Below are positions 25,392 through 34,884 of a DNA stretch of 64,000 bases, one piece after another. Location of the stretch: the NCBI RefSeq assembly GCF_000812685.1, contig NZ_JWIF01000056.1:496001-560000 (forward strand), written 5' to 3'. How positions within the stretch are numbered: position 1 is the stretch's first letter; the number at the start of each line of letters is the position of its first letter. This DNA is from Halocynthiibacter namhaensis. Its GTDB lineage: Bacteria; Pseudomonadota; Alphaproteobacteria; Rhodobacterales; Rhodobacteraceae. A model generated the notes under the pieces. The model worked only from the letters and a program-made list of their open reading frames with translations. It had not been told where the DNA came from and did no database searches. The position numbers and the translations under genes are program-made.

Positions 25392-27164
25392 ATGAAGATT
25401 TTTGGCGTTACCGGTTGGAAGAACGCGGGCAAGACGGGCCTGATGGAACGGTTGGTGGCTGAGTTCACGGCGCGTGGATTGAAGGTCTCGACCATAAAAC
25501 ACGCCCACCACAGTACGGATGTTGATCAGCCCGGTCGCGACAGTTATCGCCACCGTGAAGCGGGCGCGCGCGAGGTCTTTTTGTCATCCAAACATCGCTG
25601 GGCCTTGATGGGGGAATTGCGCGATGCGGATGAGCCCTCATTGCCAGAACTTCTCGCGCGTCTCAGCCCGTGTGATTTGGTGTTGATCGAGGGGTTTAAG
25701 CGTGAACCCCACCCAAAGATCGAATGTGTGCGTGCCGAGAACAACCATCCCCTGATTGCCGCTGGCGACGCGACGATCAAAGCCTTGGCCAGTGATCACG
25801 CCATAGCGGACGCCCGCGTGCCGGTGATTGATCTTGATGACACCGAAGCCCTTGCGGATTTTATCGCGAAACAGGTGGGATTTGCAGCGGCGACTGTTAC
25901 AGAAACACTGCCAGCGCCTCTGAAAAATGATTGCTTCGCATTGCCGGTAGGTGTGACCTGGACGCCGGTGGATACCGCGTTGCAGCATTTGCGCGACAAC
26001 CTAACGCCGGTCTGTGACAGTGAAAAATTGCCCTTATGGCAGGCCGCAGGGCGTATCTTAACCAATGCGATCAGCGCCAATCGTGCAAGCCCACCCGCCA
26101 ATAACTCCGCCGTGGATGGATATGGTTTCGCGGGGTCTTGTCTGCCTGACGTGGGCGTTGCGGTTTTGCCTCTGGTGGATGGTCGCGCCGCTGCGGGTGG
26201 CCCACACATAGACCCTGTGCCCCATGGATATGCTATTCGTATTCTCACCGGGGCGTTGACCCCGCCTGGCGTTGATACTGTGATCATGGAAGAAGACGTC
26301 CAAGTCACGGGTGCGGATATTCGTTTCCAGGGTAAGATTAAGCCAGGTGCAAATGTGCGGCTTAAGGGGGAAGACATCCAAGAGGGTGCCGATGCCCTGC
26401 CAGAAGGCACACGTCTTGACGCACGCGCCCTTGCGCTTTTGACGTCTCTGGGTGTTTCTGATGTAACCGTGCGTATCCCATTGCGTGTTGGGGTTCTCTC
26501 GACTGGGGACGAGCTGGCGAAACCCGGCGAAACCATCGATCCCGCGCGGACATATGATGCAAATCGTCCAATGTTGTTGGATCTTATCCGGTCATGGGGA
26601 CATGTGCCTGTTGACCTTGGGCATGCGCCGGACGACCGTGACAGATTGCGTGAGATCCTTGATCAATCCGCAAAAGCAACGGATGTGATCCTGACGTCTG
26701 GCGGGGCATCTCAAGGGGATGAAGATCACATGTCTGCTTTGCTGAGTGACAGCGGTGCCATGCAACTTTGGCGGATTGCGATGAAACCTGGTCGTCCGCT
26801 TGCACTGGGCCTATGGAACAACACCCCGGTCTTTGGGTTGCCTGGAAATCCTGTTGCAGCTTTTGTAACAGCGGTGATGTTTGCGCATCCCGCATGTGCC
26901 CAGCTTGCCGGTGGTCCGTGGAAAACCCCGCAAAGCTATCAACTGCCAGCCGGGTTCACAAAGAAAAAGAAACCGGGGCGGCGCGAATTTCAACGCGCAC
27001 GGATGACGGAGGCTGGACAAGTTGAGCTGTTTGCCAATGAGGGTTCTGGGCGCATATCTGGTCTCACTTGGGCGGATGGTCTGGTGGATATTGCAGAAGA
27101 CACCACAGAAATTACGCCCGGCGATATGGTACGTTTTATCCCTTGGGGCAGCTTTGGGGCATGA
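25392..27164 (+). CDS. MobB-MoeA fusion protein
   Basis: A 590-residue fusion of two steps of molybdenum-cofactor assembly. Residues 1 to about 165 are MobB, a GTP-binding adaptor with the P-loop GVTGWKNAGKTGLMERL and DVDQPGRDSYRHREAG. Residues about 185-590 are MoeA, which inserts molybdate into molybdopterin: DGYGFAG, IRILTGALTPPGVDTVIMEED, VRLKGEDIQEG, VGVLSTGDELAKPGE, TSGGASQGDEDHM and LGLWNNTPVFGLPGNPVAAF. MoeA is normally about 400 residues, matching this part. The fusion is known from other alphaproteobacteria. ATG at 25392 lies 6 bases after mobA. Confidence 0.94.
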   Translation: MKIFGVTGWKNAGKTGLMERLVAEFTARGLKVSTIKHAHHSTDVDQPGRDSYRHREAGAREVFLSSKHRWALMGELRDADEPSLPELLARLSPCDLVLIEGFKREPHPKIECVRAENNHPLIAAGDATIKALASDHAIADARVPVIDLDDTEALADFIAKQVGFAAATVTETLPAPLKNDCFALPVGVTWTPVDTALQHLRDNLTPVCDSEKLPLWQAAGRILTNAISANRASPPANNSAVDGYGFAGSCLPDVGVAVLPLVDGRAAAGGPHIDPVPHGYAIRILTGALTPPGVDTVIMEEDVQVTGADIRFQGKIKPGANVRLKGEDIQEGADALPEGTRLDARALALLTSLGVSDVTVRIPLRVGVLSTGDELAKPGETIDPARTYDANRPMLLDLIRSWGHVPVDLGHAPDDRDRLREILDQSAKATDVILTSGGASQGDEDHMSALLSDSGAMQLWRIAMKPGRPLALGLWNNTPVFGLPGNPVAAFVTAVMFAHPACAQLAGGPWKTPQSYQLPAGFTKKKKPGRREFQRARMTEAGQVELFANEGSGRISGLTWADGLVDIAEDTTEITPGDMVRFIPWGSFGA

Positions 27165-27170
27165 TCTCGG

Positions 27171-27824
27171 TTAGGGCAGGTGGATCAATTCGGCTATCGC
27201 GTCGATATGGTTCACGACCTCAGCCCCAACCGCGCGCAGACTGTCATCTTGCCCCTCAGCGGCGAAGCCAATCGCGCGTACATGTGCATTGACCGCAGCC
27301 ATGCAACCACTCGCGCTGTCATCGATCATGACGGCTTCGGATGCATCCACGCCTGCATCTTTCAGAGCTTGTAACACCATGTCTGGCGCGGGTTTGGGGG
27401 TGAATCCTTCGCGCGAATAAATACGGCCTTCGAACCGTGACCATAATCCCGATGGCCCTAGGGATCGTTCCATTTTACCCATCGGGCCGTTTGATGCAAT
27501 CGCTGTGGCAATGCCCTTTTTGTCCAATTGATCCAGCAAAGTTGTGACGCCGTCGATGACCTCAACGCCAGCTTCGATCCGGGCGAAGATTGCAGCCAAG
27601 GTTTCATCCACCCAATTGTCAGGAAGATCCGCGCCACGTCTTTTTGCTTCGTCATGCACGCCAAAGATCGTGCCCCCAATGAACAAGGCCTGACATTCAT
27701 GCGCGGATACGGGCAAACCATAGCGCGTTAGGCTGGCTGCGATGACCTCGTTCACGGGGCCTTCGGTGTCGACCAACACGCCGTCACAATCAAAAATCAC
27801 AAGCTTTGGTGGGGTGTTTTGCAT
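27171..27824 (-). CDS. HAD-family hydrolase (phosphatase-like)
   Basis: A 217-residue HAD-superfamily protein, phosphoglycolate phosphatase/beta-phosphoglucomutase type. The nucleophile motif is IFDCDGVLVDTEG (residues 9-21), with AIASNGPMGK for the second motif, KPAPDMVLQALKDAG for the third and MIDDSASGCMAAVNA for the fourth. Substrate cannot be deduced. It ends 6 bases from the end of the convergent mobB-moeA gene, with no clear terminator between them. Confidence 0.92.
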   Translation of the reverse strand: MQNTPPKLVIFDCDGVLVDTEGPVNEVIAASLTRYGLPVSAHECQALFIGGTIFGVHDEAKRRGADLPDNWVDETLAAIFARIEAGVEVIDGVTTLLDQLDKKGIATAIASNGPMGKMERSLGPSGLWSRFEGRIYSREGFTPKPAPDMVLQALKDAGVDASEAVMIDDSASGCMAAVNAHVRAIGFAAEGQDDSLRAVGAEVVNHIDAIAELIHLP

Positions 27825-27872
27825 TGTGTTGGGCCCTTTGATTGCGTTTAGAAAGGTTAAGTAACTGGAATA

Positions 27873-28454
27873 TTAGTTTTCTAGAATACTAGAATTCCGG
27901 TTTTCTAGAAAAGTAATGCGGCTGTCGCCATATTTGCGTTGATCTAGAAATTGCAAGGCGTCAGGCACGGTGATTACAGCGCTTTCTTCCCAAACGACCA
28001 ATGCGCCCTCTGCGATCCAACCTTGTGCAAGGGCTGCGGCTATGGCCTTTTCGCCCAGGGATTTGCCATAGGGCGGGTCGAGAAACACCAAATCGGCGGG
28101 TACATCTGGGCAGGCAGGCAAGCGGGTTGCATCCACGCGCAAAAGGGATGTGTTTGTCTGTGCGTTCAATAGCTTTGCGTTGTCCTGAATCAGTTGCTGG
28201 CCTTTGCGGCCATTTTCGATGAAGGTGACATGGGCGGCACCTCGGGACAGAGCTTCAAAGCCAAGTGCACCTGTGCCGGCAAAAATGTCCAACACCTGTG
28301 CGCCTTCGATATCCACATCAAAACGCCCACCGGACAGCACGTTAAACAAACTTTCGCGCACGCGATCCGTGGTGGGGCGCAAATGTGCCCCCGCATCACC
28401 TTTGCCAAGCGCGCTTAAGGTTCGTCCGCGGTATTCTCCGGCGATGATTCTCAT
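27873..28454 (-). CDS. rsmD: 16S rRNA (guanine-966-N2)-methyltransferase RsmD
   Basis: RsmD methylates G966 of 16S rRNA. The 193-residue protein carries MRIIAGEYRGRTL, RPTTDRVRESLFNVL, VLDIFAGTGALGFEALSRGA (SAM binding) and the catalytic DPPYGK in LVFLDPPYGKSLG. The ATG overlaps the ferredoxin-reductase stop by 4 nt. The last 15 residues (SRITFLENRNSSILEN) are odd: the final nine lie in a short AT-rich DNA repeat, so the end of the reading frame may have been extended by it. Confidence 0.94.
   Translation of the reverse strand: MRIIAGEYRGRTLSALGKGDAGAHLRPTTDRVRESLFNVLSGGRFDVDIEGAQVLDIFAGTGALGFEALSRGAAHVTFIENGRKGQQLIQDNAKLLNAQTNTSLLRVDATRLPACPDVPADLVFLDPPYGKSLGEKAIAAALAQGWIAEGALVVWEESAVITVPDALQFLDQRKYGDSRITFLENRNSSILEN
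27876..27910. repeat. Short direct repeat at the rsmD 3' end
   Basis: GTTTTCTAGAA occurs twice, at 27876-27886 and 27900-27910, with a partial copy (CTAGAA) between. The repeats encode the C-terminal residues of RsmD. The AT-rich, palindromic make-up differs from the surrounding sequence. Confidence 0.6.
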
Positions 28455-29656
28455 GCTTTTAGCAGGGGTTTCAAGTCAGCTGAGGCATCGGCAACAACAG
28501 CCGGATCTGCATTTTTACCCGCGTCGATCAAACGTTTCCCAACCATATAACCCCGAGGGTCATTCATGGCGTCCACGGCAATCAACTGCCCTGCGCGGTA
28601 ATACCAATGGGACCGCGCGGCACCGCCATCACGTACCACGACTTGATCAAAACCGGTGTTCAAGCCTGCAATTTGCAGCTTCACGTCATATTGATCAGAC
28701 CAAAACCAAATTTGAGGCGCATAGGATTTTTCTGCGCCCAACATGTTTGCCGCGACCAATTCTGCTTGGTCGATCGCATTTGGCACGCTTTCCAAACGCA
28801 TCTGTTCGCCGTTGCGTGGGAAGGATGCGCAATCCCCAGCCGCCCAGACCGCATCATTGGATGTCTGGCCAAAAGCGTTGGTCTTGATGCCATTTTCAAG
28901 GGTGAGCTCGGCCATCTCCGCAAGGGCCGTCGCAGGCATAATTCCAATCCCTGAAATGACGAAGTCGACGTCGATGGTGCTGCCATCGGTCAGTTCCGCG
29001 CTGTTAACACGGCCATCTCCGATCAAGCGTTTCAACCCGCATCCTTCGCGAATGTCCACGCCACGTTCGCCATGCAGCGCACGGAAAAAATCAGAAGTTT
29101 CTGTAGAAGCAACACGCTGTAAAATACGCTCGCTCATCTCGACCAGAGTCACTTTTAGCCCAGATTTCGCGGCCACTGCTGCGGCCTCTAACCCAATATA
29201 GCCGCCGCCAATGATCAATACATGGCGCCCTTCAATGAATTCCGGTGCCATCGCATCCACATCAGAGAGGCCGCGGACTGTGTAAACGCCGTCCAGATCA
29301 CCACCAACCGCCGTAGGCAGAAAGCGGGGGACAGATCCTGTGGTTAAGGCAAGCTGGTCAAATTTCAGCGTCTCATTGCCGATCGTTACGGTCTTTGCAG
29401 CCGTGTCGATCGCATCCACTTTTGTGCCCAATCGCAGCGTAATATTTTGGTCCGCGTAGAAGCTTTCAGGCCGTAAAAACAGACGTTCCCGCGCCATGTC
29501 ACCCAATAAATATGCTTTGGACAATGGGGGGCGTTGATAGGGTGGGGCAGTTTCTTCGCCAATCAACGTGATGTTGCCGTCAAACCCAAGATTGCGTAGC
29601 TTCGCTGTCAAAGAACTTCCGGCTTGGCCGGCCCCGATCACAATAATGTGGCTCAT
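28451..29656 (-). CDS. FAD-dependent ferredoxin-reductase-type oxidoreductase
   Basis: A 401-residue flavoprotein of the rubredoxin/ferredoxin reductase family. It has the FAD-binding GAGQAGSSLTAKL at the start, PYQRPPLSKAYLLGD, the NAD-binding IIGGGYIGLEAAA near residue 150, and the second FAD motif VWAAGDCASFPR near 275, ending in the C-terminal reductase domain. ATG 29656 is preceded by GGAGACATC. Such enzymes feed ferredoxins of monooxygenase or dioxygenase systems; the partner ferredoxin is not nearby. The stop overlaps the rsmD start by 4 nt. Confidence 0.93.
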   Translation of the reverse strand: MSHIIVIGAGQAGSSLTAKLRNLGFDGNITLIGEETAPPYQRPPLSKAYLLGDMARERLFLRPESFYADQNITLRLGTKVDAIDTAAKTVTIGNETLKFDQLALTTGSVPRFLPTAVGGDLDGVYTVRGLSDVDAMAPEFIEGRHVLIIGGGYIGLEAAAVAAKSGLKVTLVEMSERILQRVASTETSDFFRALHGERGVDIREGCGLKRLIGDGRVNSAELTDGSTIDVDFVISGIGIMPATALAEMAELTLENGIKTNAFGQTSNDAVWAAGDCASFPRNGEQMRLESVPNAIDQAELVAANMLGAEKSYAPQIWFWSDQYDVKLQIAGLNTGFDQVVVRDGGAARSHWYYRAGQLIAVDAMNDPRGYMVGKRLIDAGKNADPAVVADASADLKPLLKA

Positions 29657-29761
29657 GTTCTGATGTCTCCGATGGTTCCCGGCTTTGCGGTTTTGCGTTG
29701 TGGCTCTATAGTTGCTCACAGATAACGGCAATTGCCAAAATTGATCCAGAGGAAATGCGAC

Positions 29762-30250
29762 ATGAAAGTGAAATCAAATGACAAATTACCTGAGGCGAGC
29801 CTCATGCAAATGGGTGAAGCAGGTCCCGAAAGCATTTCGCTTTCTAGCTTAACGAAGGGGCGCAAAGTTGTGATCTTTGGCCTGCCCGGCGCGTTTACCG
29901 GAACCTGCAGCACAGAACATGTGCCAAGTTTCATGCGCAATTTCGATGCCCTCGCCGTGAAGGGCATTGAGGATATCATTTGCGTGTCGGTGAATGATGC
30001 ATTCGTGATGCAAGCTTGGGCAAAAGACACCGGCGCTGACAAAGCGGGCTTGAAAATGCTGGGCGATCCACTGTCTGCTTTTACCAAAGCCATCGGATTT
30101 GACTTTGACGCCCCGGATTTCGGCCTCATGGGCCGGTCTTTGCGTTATGCTATGGTGGTGGATGACGGGAAAATTACTGTGCTTCAGGCCGAAGAGAACC
30201 CCGGCGTTTGTGGCGTTTCTGGTGGAGAAGCGATCCTAGAAGCGATTTGA
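29762..30250 (+). CDS. Peroxiredoxin, Prx5-like
   Basis: A 162-residue thiol peroxidase that reduces hydrogen peroxide and organic peroxides. The peroxidatic cysteine is in PGAFTGTCSTEHVPSF near residue 49; a second cysteine occurs in NPGVCGVSGGEAIL near the C-terminus. The order (FGLPGAFTGTCSTEHVPS with VKGIEDIICVSVNDAFV) is typical of the Prx5/redoxin group. AGAGGAAATG precedes the ATG. A strong terminator follows 23 bases after the stop, so it is likely monocistronic and divergent from the ferredoxin reductase. Confidence 0.93.
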   Translation: MKVKSNDKLPEASLMQMGEAGPESISLSSLTKGRKVVIFGLPGAFTGTCSTEHVPSFMRNFDALAVKGIEDIICVSVNDAFVMQAWAKDTGADKAGLKMLGDPLSAFTKAIGFDFDAPDFGLMGRSLRYAMVVDDGKITVLQAEENPGVCGVSGGEAILEAI

Positions 30251-30272
30251 TTTCGCACGTTTCTTGACAGAT

Positions 30273-30315
30273 CGAAGGGTGCCCAAGCCGTCAAAGCGGG
30301 CACCCTTCGTTTTTG
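30273..30315 (+). terminator. Rho-independent terminator after the peroxiredoxin
   Basis: GAAGGGTGCCC (30274-30284) pairs with GGGCACCCTTC (30298-30308), followed by GTTTTTG. Stem of 11 bp or more, ending the peroxiredoxin transcript; it may also stop the leftward gene. Confidence 0.92.
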
Positions 30316-30320
30316 TTAGA

Positions 30321-30551
30321 TCACCCGATTAGATGTTCTTTAACTTTCTCGATTACATCTTCAGTAGAGATCCCTAGGTTCTCGAGCAGAGACATATCGA
30401 TCCCATATTCAGACAGCATCGCTGGAACTTCAGCGATATCGATGTCCACAAGCGCGGATAGGTCGACGCCGCTTTCAGAAATTTTTGACACGATTTCATC
30501 GGTGCCACCAAATGCGTTAATCGCTTGTCCAAGTAGGTCACTCAGTCCCAT
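30321..30551 (-). CDS. Small acidic protein, function unknown
   Basis: A 76-residue acidic soluble protein starting MGLSDLLGQAINAFGGTDEI and rich in Asp, Glu, Ile and Leu. The ATG at 30551 is favoured by GAGGACG upstream. It looks helical, with repeated short segments (SGVDLSALVDIDIAEVPAML, YGIDMSLLENLGISTEDVI) that read like two or three similar helical units. I recognise no family. It lies between the peroxiredoxin terminator and the pterin dehydratase and appears to be a single gene. Confidence 0.6.
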   Translation of the reverse strand: MGLSDLLGQAINAFGGTDEIVSKISESGVDLSALVDIDIAEVPAMLSEYGIDMSLLENLGISTEDVIEKVKEHLIG

Positions 30552-30738
30552 ATTGTACGTCCTCATCAATCATACAGTGTGTTTTATTACGCGGCGAACC
30601 TGCCAGCAAACTGATGCAATTGAAAGACGCAATCTCTTGTGGGGTGGGGGGAATTGTAAAGTGGCACTCCCCTTGGATGGCCCGGAAAAGCGTTGATGCG
30701 GGGGCTGGCTTGCGGATCTGATGCCTGAATTGCCAGGT

Positions 30739-31032
30739 CTACCCAGCCAAGCTATCCATCTTACGCCCCATCTTTATGTCCAATTCGGTCAACCCGTCAT
30801 GGTCATGCGTTGTCAGGGTCACATCCACCTTGTTCCATACGTTAGACCATTCAGGGTGGTGTTTGTATTTCTCAGCCCAGATCGCCGTACGTGTCATGAA
30901 ACCAAAGGCTTCAATGAAGTTTTTGAATTCGTAGGTTTTTGAAATCGCATCACGGTCAGGGTCATGTGCCCAGCCGTTTTGCAACAATGGTGTCAAGTCA
31001 TTTGCACGTTCTTCATTCGTCAGTTTCATCAT
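30739..31032 (-). CDS. phhB: 4a-hydroxytetrahydrobiopterin dehydratase
   Basis: This 97-residue enzyme recycles pterin cofactor after phenylalanine hydroxylation. The family motif is clear: [20 protein letters not shown] followed by [22 protein letters not shown] at 31032 (or the next ATG at 31029) is chosen because AAGGGGA lies upstream; this start is inside the GNAT gene, overlapping its end by about 20 bases, so they are co-translated. No phenylalanine hydroxylase is seen here. In bacteria lacking one, this protein has a molybdopterin or transcriptional role. Confidence 0.93.
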   Translation of the reverse strand: MMKLTNEERANDLTPLLQNGWAHDPDRDAISKTYEFKNFIEAFGFMTRTAIWAEKYKHHPEWSNVWNKVDVTLTTHDHDGLTELDIKMGRKMDSLAG

Positions 31033-32221
31033 TTTCCCCTTCACGGATCTTATACGGACCATAGCTGCTTAAAACAGAAATATCTTGCCCCACGGCTTTC
31101 GCTTCGGCGGTGATAAATCGTTCGACCGCTTGTGAGAATCCTGGATCAGCGATCCAATGAAGCGAATGACATTCCACGGGTAAATACCCCCTGGCAAGCT
31201 TGTGATCCCCCTGTGCGCCAGCTTCAACCCGTTGCAATCCATGCGCTATCGCCCATTCAATAGCTTGATAGTAACACAGTTCAAAATGCAGAGATGGGTG
31301 ATCTTCGACACATCCCCAATATCGCCCAAACAGGGTTTCCCGACCAATGACATTCATCGCACCTGCAATATATTTCCCATCGCGGGTCGCCAAGATGAGC
31401 AATATGTCATCTCGCAGGTGGGATTGAGCTTCCTCAAAAAATGCGCGTGTGAGGTAAGGTGTTCCCCATTTGCGCGCCCCGGTGTCTTGGTAAAACATCC
31501 AGAACGCATCCCAATGTTCCGGTCGGATATCCTTGCCCGTCACATGTTGGATTTCAATGTCGGCTTCCAAAGCTTGGCGACGTTCCCGCCGAATGTTTTT
31601 GCGTTTGCGTGCGGATAATGCACCTAGGAAATCAGAGAATGTTTTGTACTCATCATTCAGCCAGTGGAACTGTGACGATTTGCGGTGAAGAAAACCGGCT
31701 TTCGCCCCGGCAATGGCCTCGGCCTCTGTGCAAAAGGTCACATGTCCTGATGAAATTCCATTGTCGGCTGCGATTTTTATCATTGCTTCGCGCAAAGCGC
31801 TTTGCCCCATGGCTTCATATCCCGACCGGCACAAAAAACGGCGGCCCGTTGCTGGTGTGAAAGGCACCGCAATCTGAAGCTTTGGATAGTAATTGCCACC
31901 GGCTTGTTCGTAGGCTTGGGCCCAATTGAAATCAAAAATATATTCGCCTTGGCTGTGCGTTTTCAAATACATGGGCGCAGCTGCGATCAAGGCATCATTC
32001 TCAAGAAGCAGCAAATAATGCGGGTGCCAGCCGGTGCCATCCCCCACAGATCCCGACACTTCAAGTGCATGTAAAAATCGCCAAGTCACAAAGGGATCAA
32101 TGGCGGGATACAGCCCTTCGGGGTTGGCGCAAGCATCCCAATCTTGTGGAGAAACGTCCGCAAGGCTGTGCAGTATCCGGATTTCGATATTACCGTTCAA
32201 CGGGGCATAACGCGGCTGCAT
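31013..32221 (-). CDS. GNAT-type peptidoglycan-bridge-like acyltransferase (DUF482)
   Basis: A roughly 402-residue protein of the DUF482/FemAB-like acetyltransferase group. Conserved segments include [20 protein letters not shown], the basic stretch [37 protein letters not shown] and [20 protein letters not shown], with the tail [12 protein letters not shown]. It overlaps the glycerophosphodiesterase gene by 32 bases. The start is uncertain: ATG 32221 is the first in frame, with a TTG before it and no good ribosome site. Function: transfer of an acyl or aminoacyl group; substrate unknown. Confidence 0.82.
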   Translation of the reverse strand: MQPRYAPLNGNIEIRILHSLADVSPQDWDACANPEGLYPAIDPFVTWRFLHALEVSGSVGDGTGWHPHYLLLLENDALIAAAPMYLKTHSQGEYIFDFNWAQAYEQAGGNYYPKLQIAVPFTPATGRRFLCRSGYEAMGQSALREAMIKIAADNGISSGHVTFCTEAEAIAGAKAGFLHRKSSQFHWLNDEYKTFSDFLGALSARKRKNIRRERRQALEADIEIQHVTGKDIRPEHWDAFWMFYQDTGARKWGTPYLTRAFFEEAQSHLRDDILLILATRDGKYIAGAMNVIGRETLFGRYWGCVEDHPSLHFELCYYQAIEWAIAHGLQRVEAGAQGDHKLARGYLPVECHSLHWIADPGFSQAVERFITAEAKAVGQDISVLSSYGPYKIREGENDETDE

Positions 32222-32972
32222 AGCCTTCAAAGGTTACGTTTTGCGCGACTTTTCGGGCTTGAGTTTCCTCGGCTTTGTTGCGGATCGTCCAGCACAGAAC
32301 ATTCGCCCCTAAGGCCTTGAGCCGTGCGACCTGTGGGGAATGTAAATCACTGGCCTGGTGGGAAATAAAACAAGCTTGGACACGGTCGTAATCTTGGATC
32401 TCAACAAGCTCAGCACGCCGGGCGGCTGGGATCAATTGTTCCTCTTCGCCCAGCCAATTTTCAGTGGTGATCCCGCGCGGAATATCCGGCATCGCCTCGG
32501 CCAAAACGGCAACCGAATGTGGGTTGAAAGACATCAGGGCAACGGGCCCAACATATCCGTGTAAGGCACGGGCAACAGCATGTTCCAAACGCCCATCTAC
32601 CGGACCCATTGCACCGTGCTGATCCTTGATTTCGATGAGAAGGGGAACACGCCCAGCAACCAAATCCAAGACGTTGGACAGCGTTGGGATTTGTTCGTTA
32701 TTTCCCAGCAAAGGGCGTGCGCAGACCTCATCCAAATTACACAGCTGGATGGGGCCTTGCGTGCCAGTCAGGCGCTTCATATCATAGTCATGAAACACCA
32801 TCGCGTCGGCATCCTTGGTGGCCTGCACGTCCAGCTCAATTCCATAGCCCGCATCAATCGCCGCTTTAAATGCTGCGATTGAATTTTCTGGGATACCTGC
32901 CGAGATATCGTGATAACCTCGGTGGGTGAAAGGTGCCTTTAGAAATGTGTCAGGCAGAACAGGACGTGTCAT
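32190..32972 (-). CDS. Glycerophosphodiester phosphodiesterase family protein
   Basis: A 260-residue hydrolase that splits glycerophosphodiesters into glycerol-3-phosphate and an alcohol. Residues 17-40 hold THRGYHDISAGIPENSIAAF with the catalytic HRG, and IELDVQATKDADAMVFHDYDM follows with the metal-binding glutamate/aspartate and the second catalytic histidine in VFHD. No signal peptide is visible, so it is cytosolic. It lies 9 bases downstream of the RidA gene in a leftward group with the GNAT and pterin dehydratase genes. Substrates are typically lipid-derived. Confidence 0.93.
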   Translation of the reverse strand: MTRPVLPDTFLKAPFTHRGYHDISAGIPENSIAAFKAAIDAGYGIELDVQATKDADAMVFHDYDMKRLTGTQGPIQLCNLDEVCARPLLGNNEQIPTLSNVLDLVAGRVPLLIEIKDQHGAMGPVDGRLEHAVARALHGYVGPVALMSFNPHSVAVLAEAMPDIPRGITTENWLGEEEQLIPAARRAELVEIQDYDRVQACFISHQASDLHSPQVARLKALGANVLCWTIRNKAEETQARKVAQNVTFEGYAAALCPVER

Positions 32973-32981
32973 GTCAGGGCC

Positions 32982-33449
32982 TTATTTAACCTGGAAAATA
33001 CCTTCGATTTCAACAGCAACGCCAAATGGCAAAGACGCCGCAGAAACCGCAGAACGGGAATGACGGCCCATGTCGCCCAAAACTTCGACGAAGAAGTCAG
33101 ATGCGCCGTTGATCACCTTCGGTTGATCGCCAAAATCCGCTGTGGAATTCACAAAGCCTGTCAGCTTCACAACCTTCACCAAGCGTGTGAGGTCACCATC
33201 GAGAGCAGTTTTTACCTGTGACAACAAGCTTTTCGCACAGGATTGTGCCGCCTTTGCGCCTGCTTCGGCTTCCATGTTTTCGCCCAACTTGCCCGTCAGG
33301 AACGACCCATCCGCATTCTGAGAGATCTGACCTGATACATACAGCATGTCACCCACTTGAACGAAGGGAACATAGTTCGCGGCTGGGGCCGGGCCCGCTG
33401 CCAAAGTGATGCCCATGTCGGCGAGGCGGGATTCGATTGGATTTGTCAT
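32982..33449 (-). CDS. RidA/YjgF family protein
   Basis: A 155-residue member of the RidA family, which hydrolyses reactive enamine/imine intermediates in the cytosol. It opens ADMGITLAAGPAPAANYVPF, then DMLYVSGQISQNADG, the RidA-like region VVKLTGFVNSTADFGDQPKV and the tail HSRSAVSAASLPFGVAVEIEG. The family arginine that binds substrate is in the segment ending GRHSRSAV. ATG at 33449. Gene order RidA then glycerophosphodiesterase then GNAT suggests one transcript. Confidence 0.92.
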   Translation of the reverse strand: MTNPIESRLADMGITLAAGPAPAANYVPFVQVGDMLYVSGQISQNADGSFLTGKLGENMEAEAGAKAAQSCAKSLLSQVKTALDGDLTRLVKVVKLTGFVNSTADFGDQPKVINGASDFFVEVLGDMGRHSRSAVSAASLPFGVAVEIEGIFQVK

Positions 33450-33561
33450 GATGCACCTATCAGTTACGTTTTCAGGCGCGACACTGGACCGGATTTCCGC
33501 GAAAGAAAAGAGAATTTCACGTTAATTCGATCCGGTGCCGCACCCGGCAAACGGGAAGGTC

Positions 33562-34884
33562 CTAATCCTCGCGGAAGGCGCGGTTGAAATAATCCGCAAG
33601 TGGTTTGGTCAAATAGACAAAAGGGGTGCGATCACTGGTTCGAATATAGGTTTCGACCGGCATGCCTGGTAACAACACGATACCTTCTGGCAAACGGCTG
33701 GCTTCGCCTGGATTTAGGGCAACTTCAGCACGGTAAAAACTTGCTCCAGTGGATTCATGCGTAAATGAGTCGGCAGAGATTTTAGAAACCGTTCCGAATA
33801 GTTCTGGGCTGTCGTTGGCATTGAATGCTGGGAAGCGCAGTGTTGCTTCTTGGCCAAAATAGACCTGATCGATGTGGATCGGTTCGATGTCGACTTCGAA
33901 CACCAAGGGGCGGTCTTGTGGAATCAACGCCATGACCTCGTCTGCGGGGCGAATGACCGTACGTGGGGCGAATACAGTCAAACCATGCACGATGCCTGAC
34001 ACAGGCGCATGCAGGTTCAGGCGTTGCAGCCGTTCAGTGACATTCAGGATCTGTGAATTAAGTAAGATCAAGTCGTAACGCACCTGGCTTCGCTCTGAAA
34101 TGGCATCTTCACGATGCTGGTTGGTCAAGCGCAACACTTCGAGATCAAGTTCGGCGATTTGTTCGCGTGATTTTGAAGCGGTTGCATTCAATTCCCCAAC
34201 TGAGCCCCACAAACGCGCTTCTTCGCGTTGCAACGCAAGTACTGTGCCAGCCTGGGCAAGTCCCCGATCCAACAAGCCCTGTTGTGTTTCAAGCTCTTGT
34301 CCAAGAAGTTCAAGCTGACGTTCGATAGACGTCTGTTGTGCGTCTAGCCCGTTGAGCTGAATTTCCACCTGTAGTTTACGGTTTTGCATTTGCGCAATGG
34401 TGTTGGCGAGGGTGATCTTGCGCGTCTCGAATAGGCGCGTTTGACTGATAATCAAGCTTCCTACGGTTTTGTCAGTTTCTGACAGGCTTATAAAGTCTTC
34501 GGGGAATTGAACGACTTCATTGCCATCACGTTCAGCTTCAAGACGGGCTTGTCTTGCGACAAGCTCATGGCGCTGTTCAGTTAATCCGTCCAGCTCGGCG
34601 TTTAAGAAGGTGGGATCAAGACGAATGAGCAGTGCGTTGCGTTCCACTTGATCGCCTTCTTGCACAATCACATCCTGAACCACCCCACCATCTGGATGTT
34701 GGATCGGCTGGCGTTGTTGTTCAACGCGGACACGTCCTTGCCCGACAACCGCACCCGCGATTTGCGTGGTGACCGACCACCAACCACCGCCTATAACCAG
34801 CAGGGCGAGCGCGACAAACCCTGTAATCATTTTCGTTCGGACGGGAAATTCATCGGTCGTTTGCGTCTGTTTGAGCATGTTCAT
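33562..34884 (-). CDS. Type I secretion adaptor (HlyD/PrtE family)
   Basis: A 440-residue inner-membrane-anchored periplasmic adaptor for a type I secretion system. After a short cytosolic N-terminus, one helix lies at about residues 20-40. The biotinyl-lipoyl segment HPDGGVVQDVIVQEGDQVER is followed by a long coiled coil (about 85-290) and the family tail SGIVHGLTVFAPRTVIRPADEVMALI. Its ATG overlaps the ABC-exporter stop by 4 nt, so both are made in equal amounts. No substrate protein (RTX or similar) or TolC gene is nearby. Confidence 0.93.
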   Translation of the reverse strand: MNMLKQTQTTDEFPVRTKMITGFVALALLVIGGGWWSVTTQIAGAVVGQGRVRVEQQRQPIQHPDGGVVQDVIVQEGDQVERNALLIRLDPTFLNAELDGLTEQRHELVARQARLEAERDGNEVVQFPEDFISLSETDKTVGSLIISQTRLFETRKITLANTIAQMQNRKLQVEIQLNGLDAQQTSIERQLELLGQELETQQGLLDRGLAQAGTVLALQREEARLWGSVGELNATASKSREQIAELDLEVLRLTNQHREDAISERSQVRYDLILLNSQILNVTERLQRLNLHAPVSGIVHGLTVFAPRTVIRPADEVMALIPQDRPLVFEVDIEPIHIDQVYFGQEATLRFPAFNANDSPELFGTVSKISADSFTHESTGASFYRAEVALNPGEASRLPEGIVLLPGMPVETYIRTSDRTPFVYLTKPLADYFNRAFRED

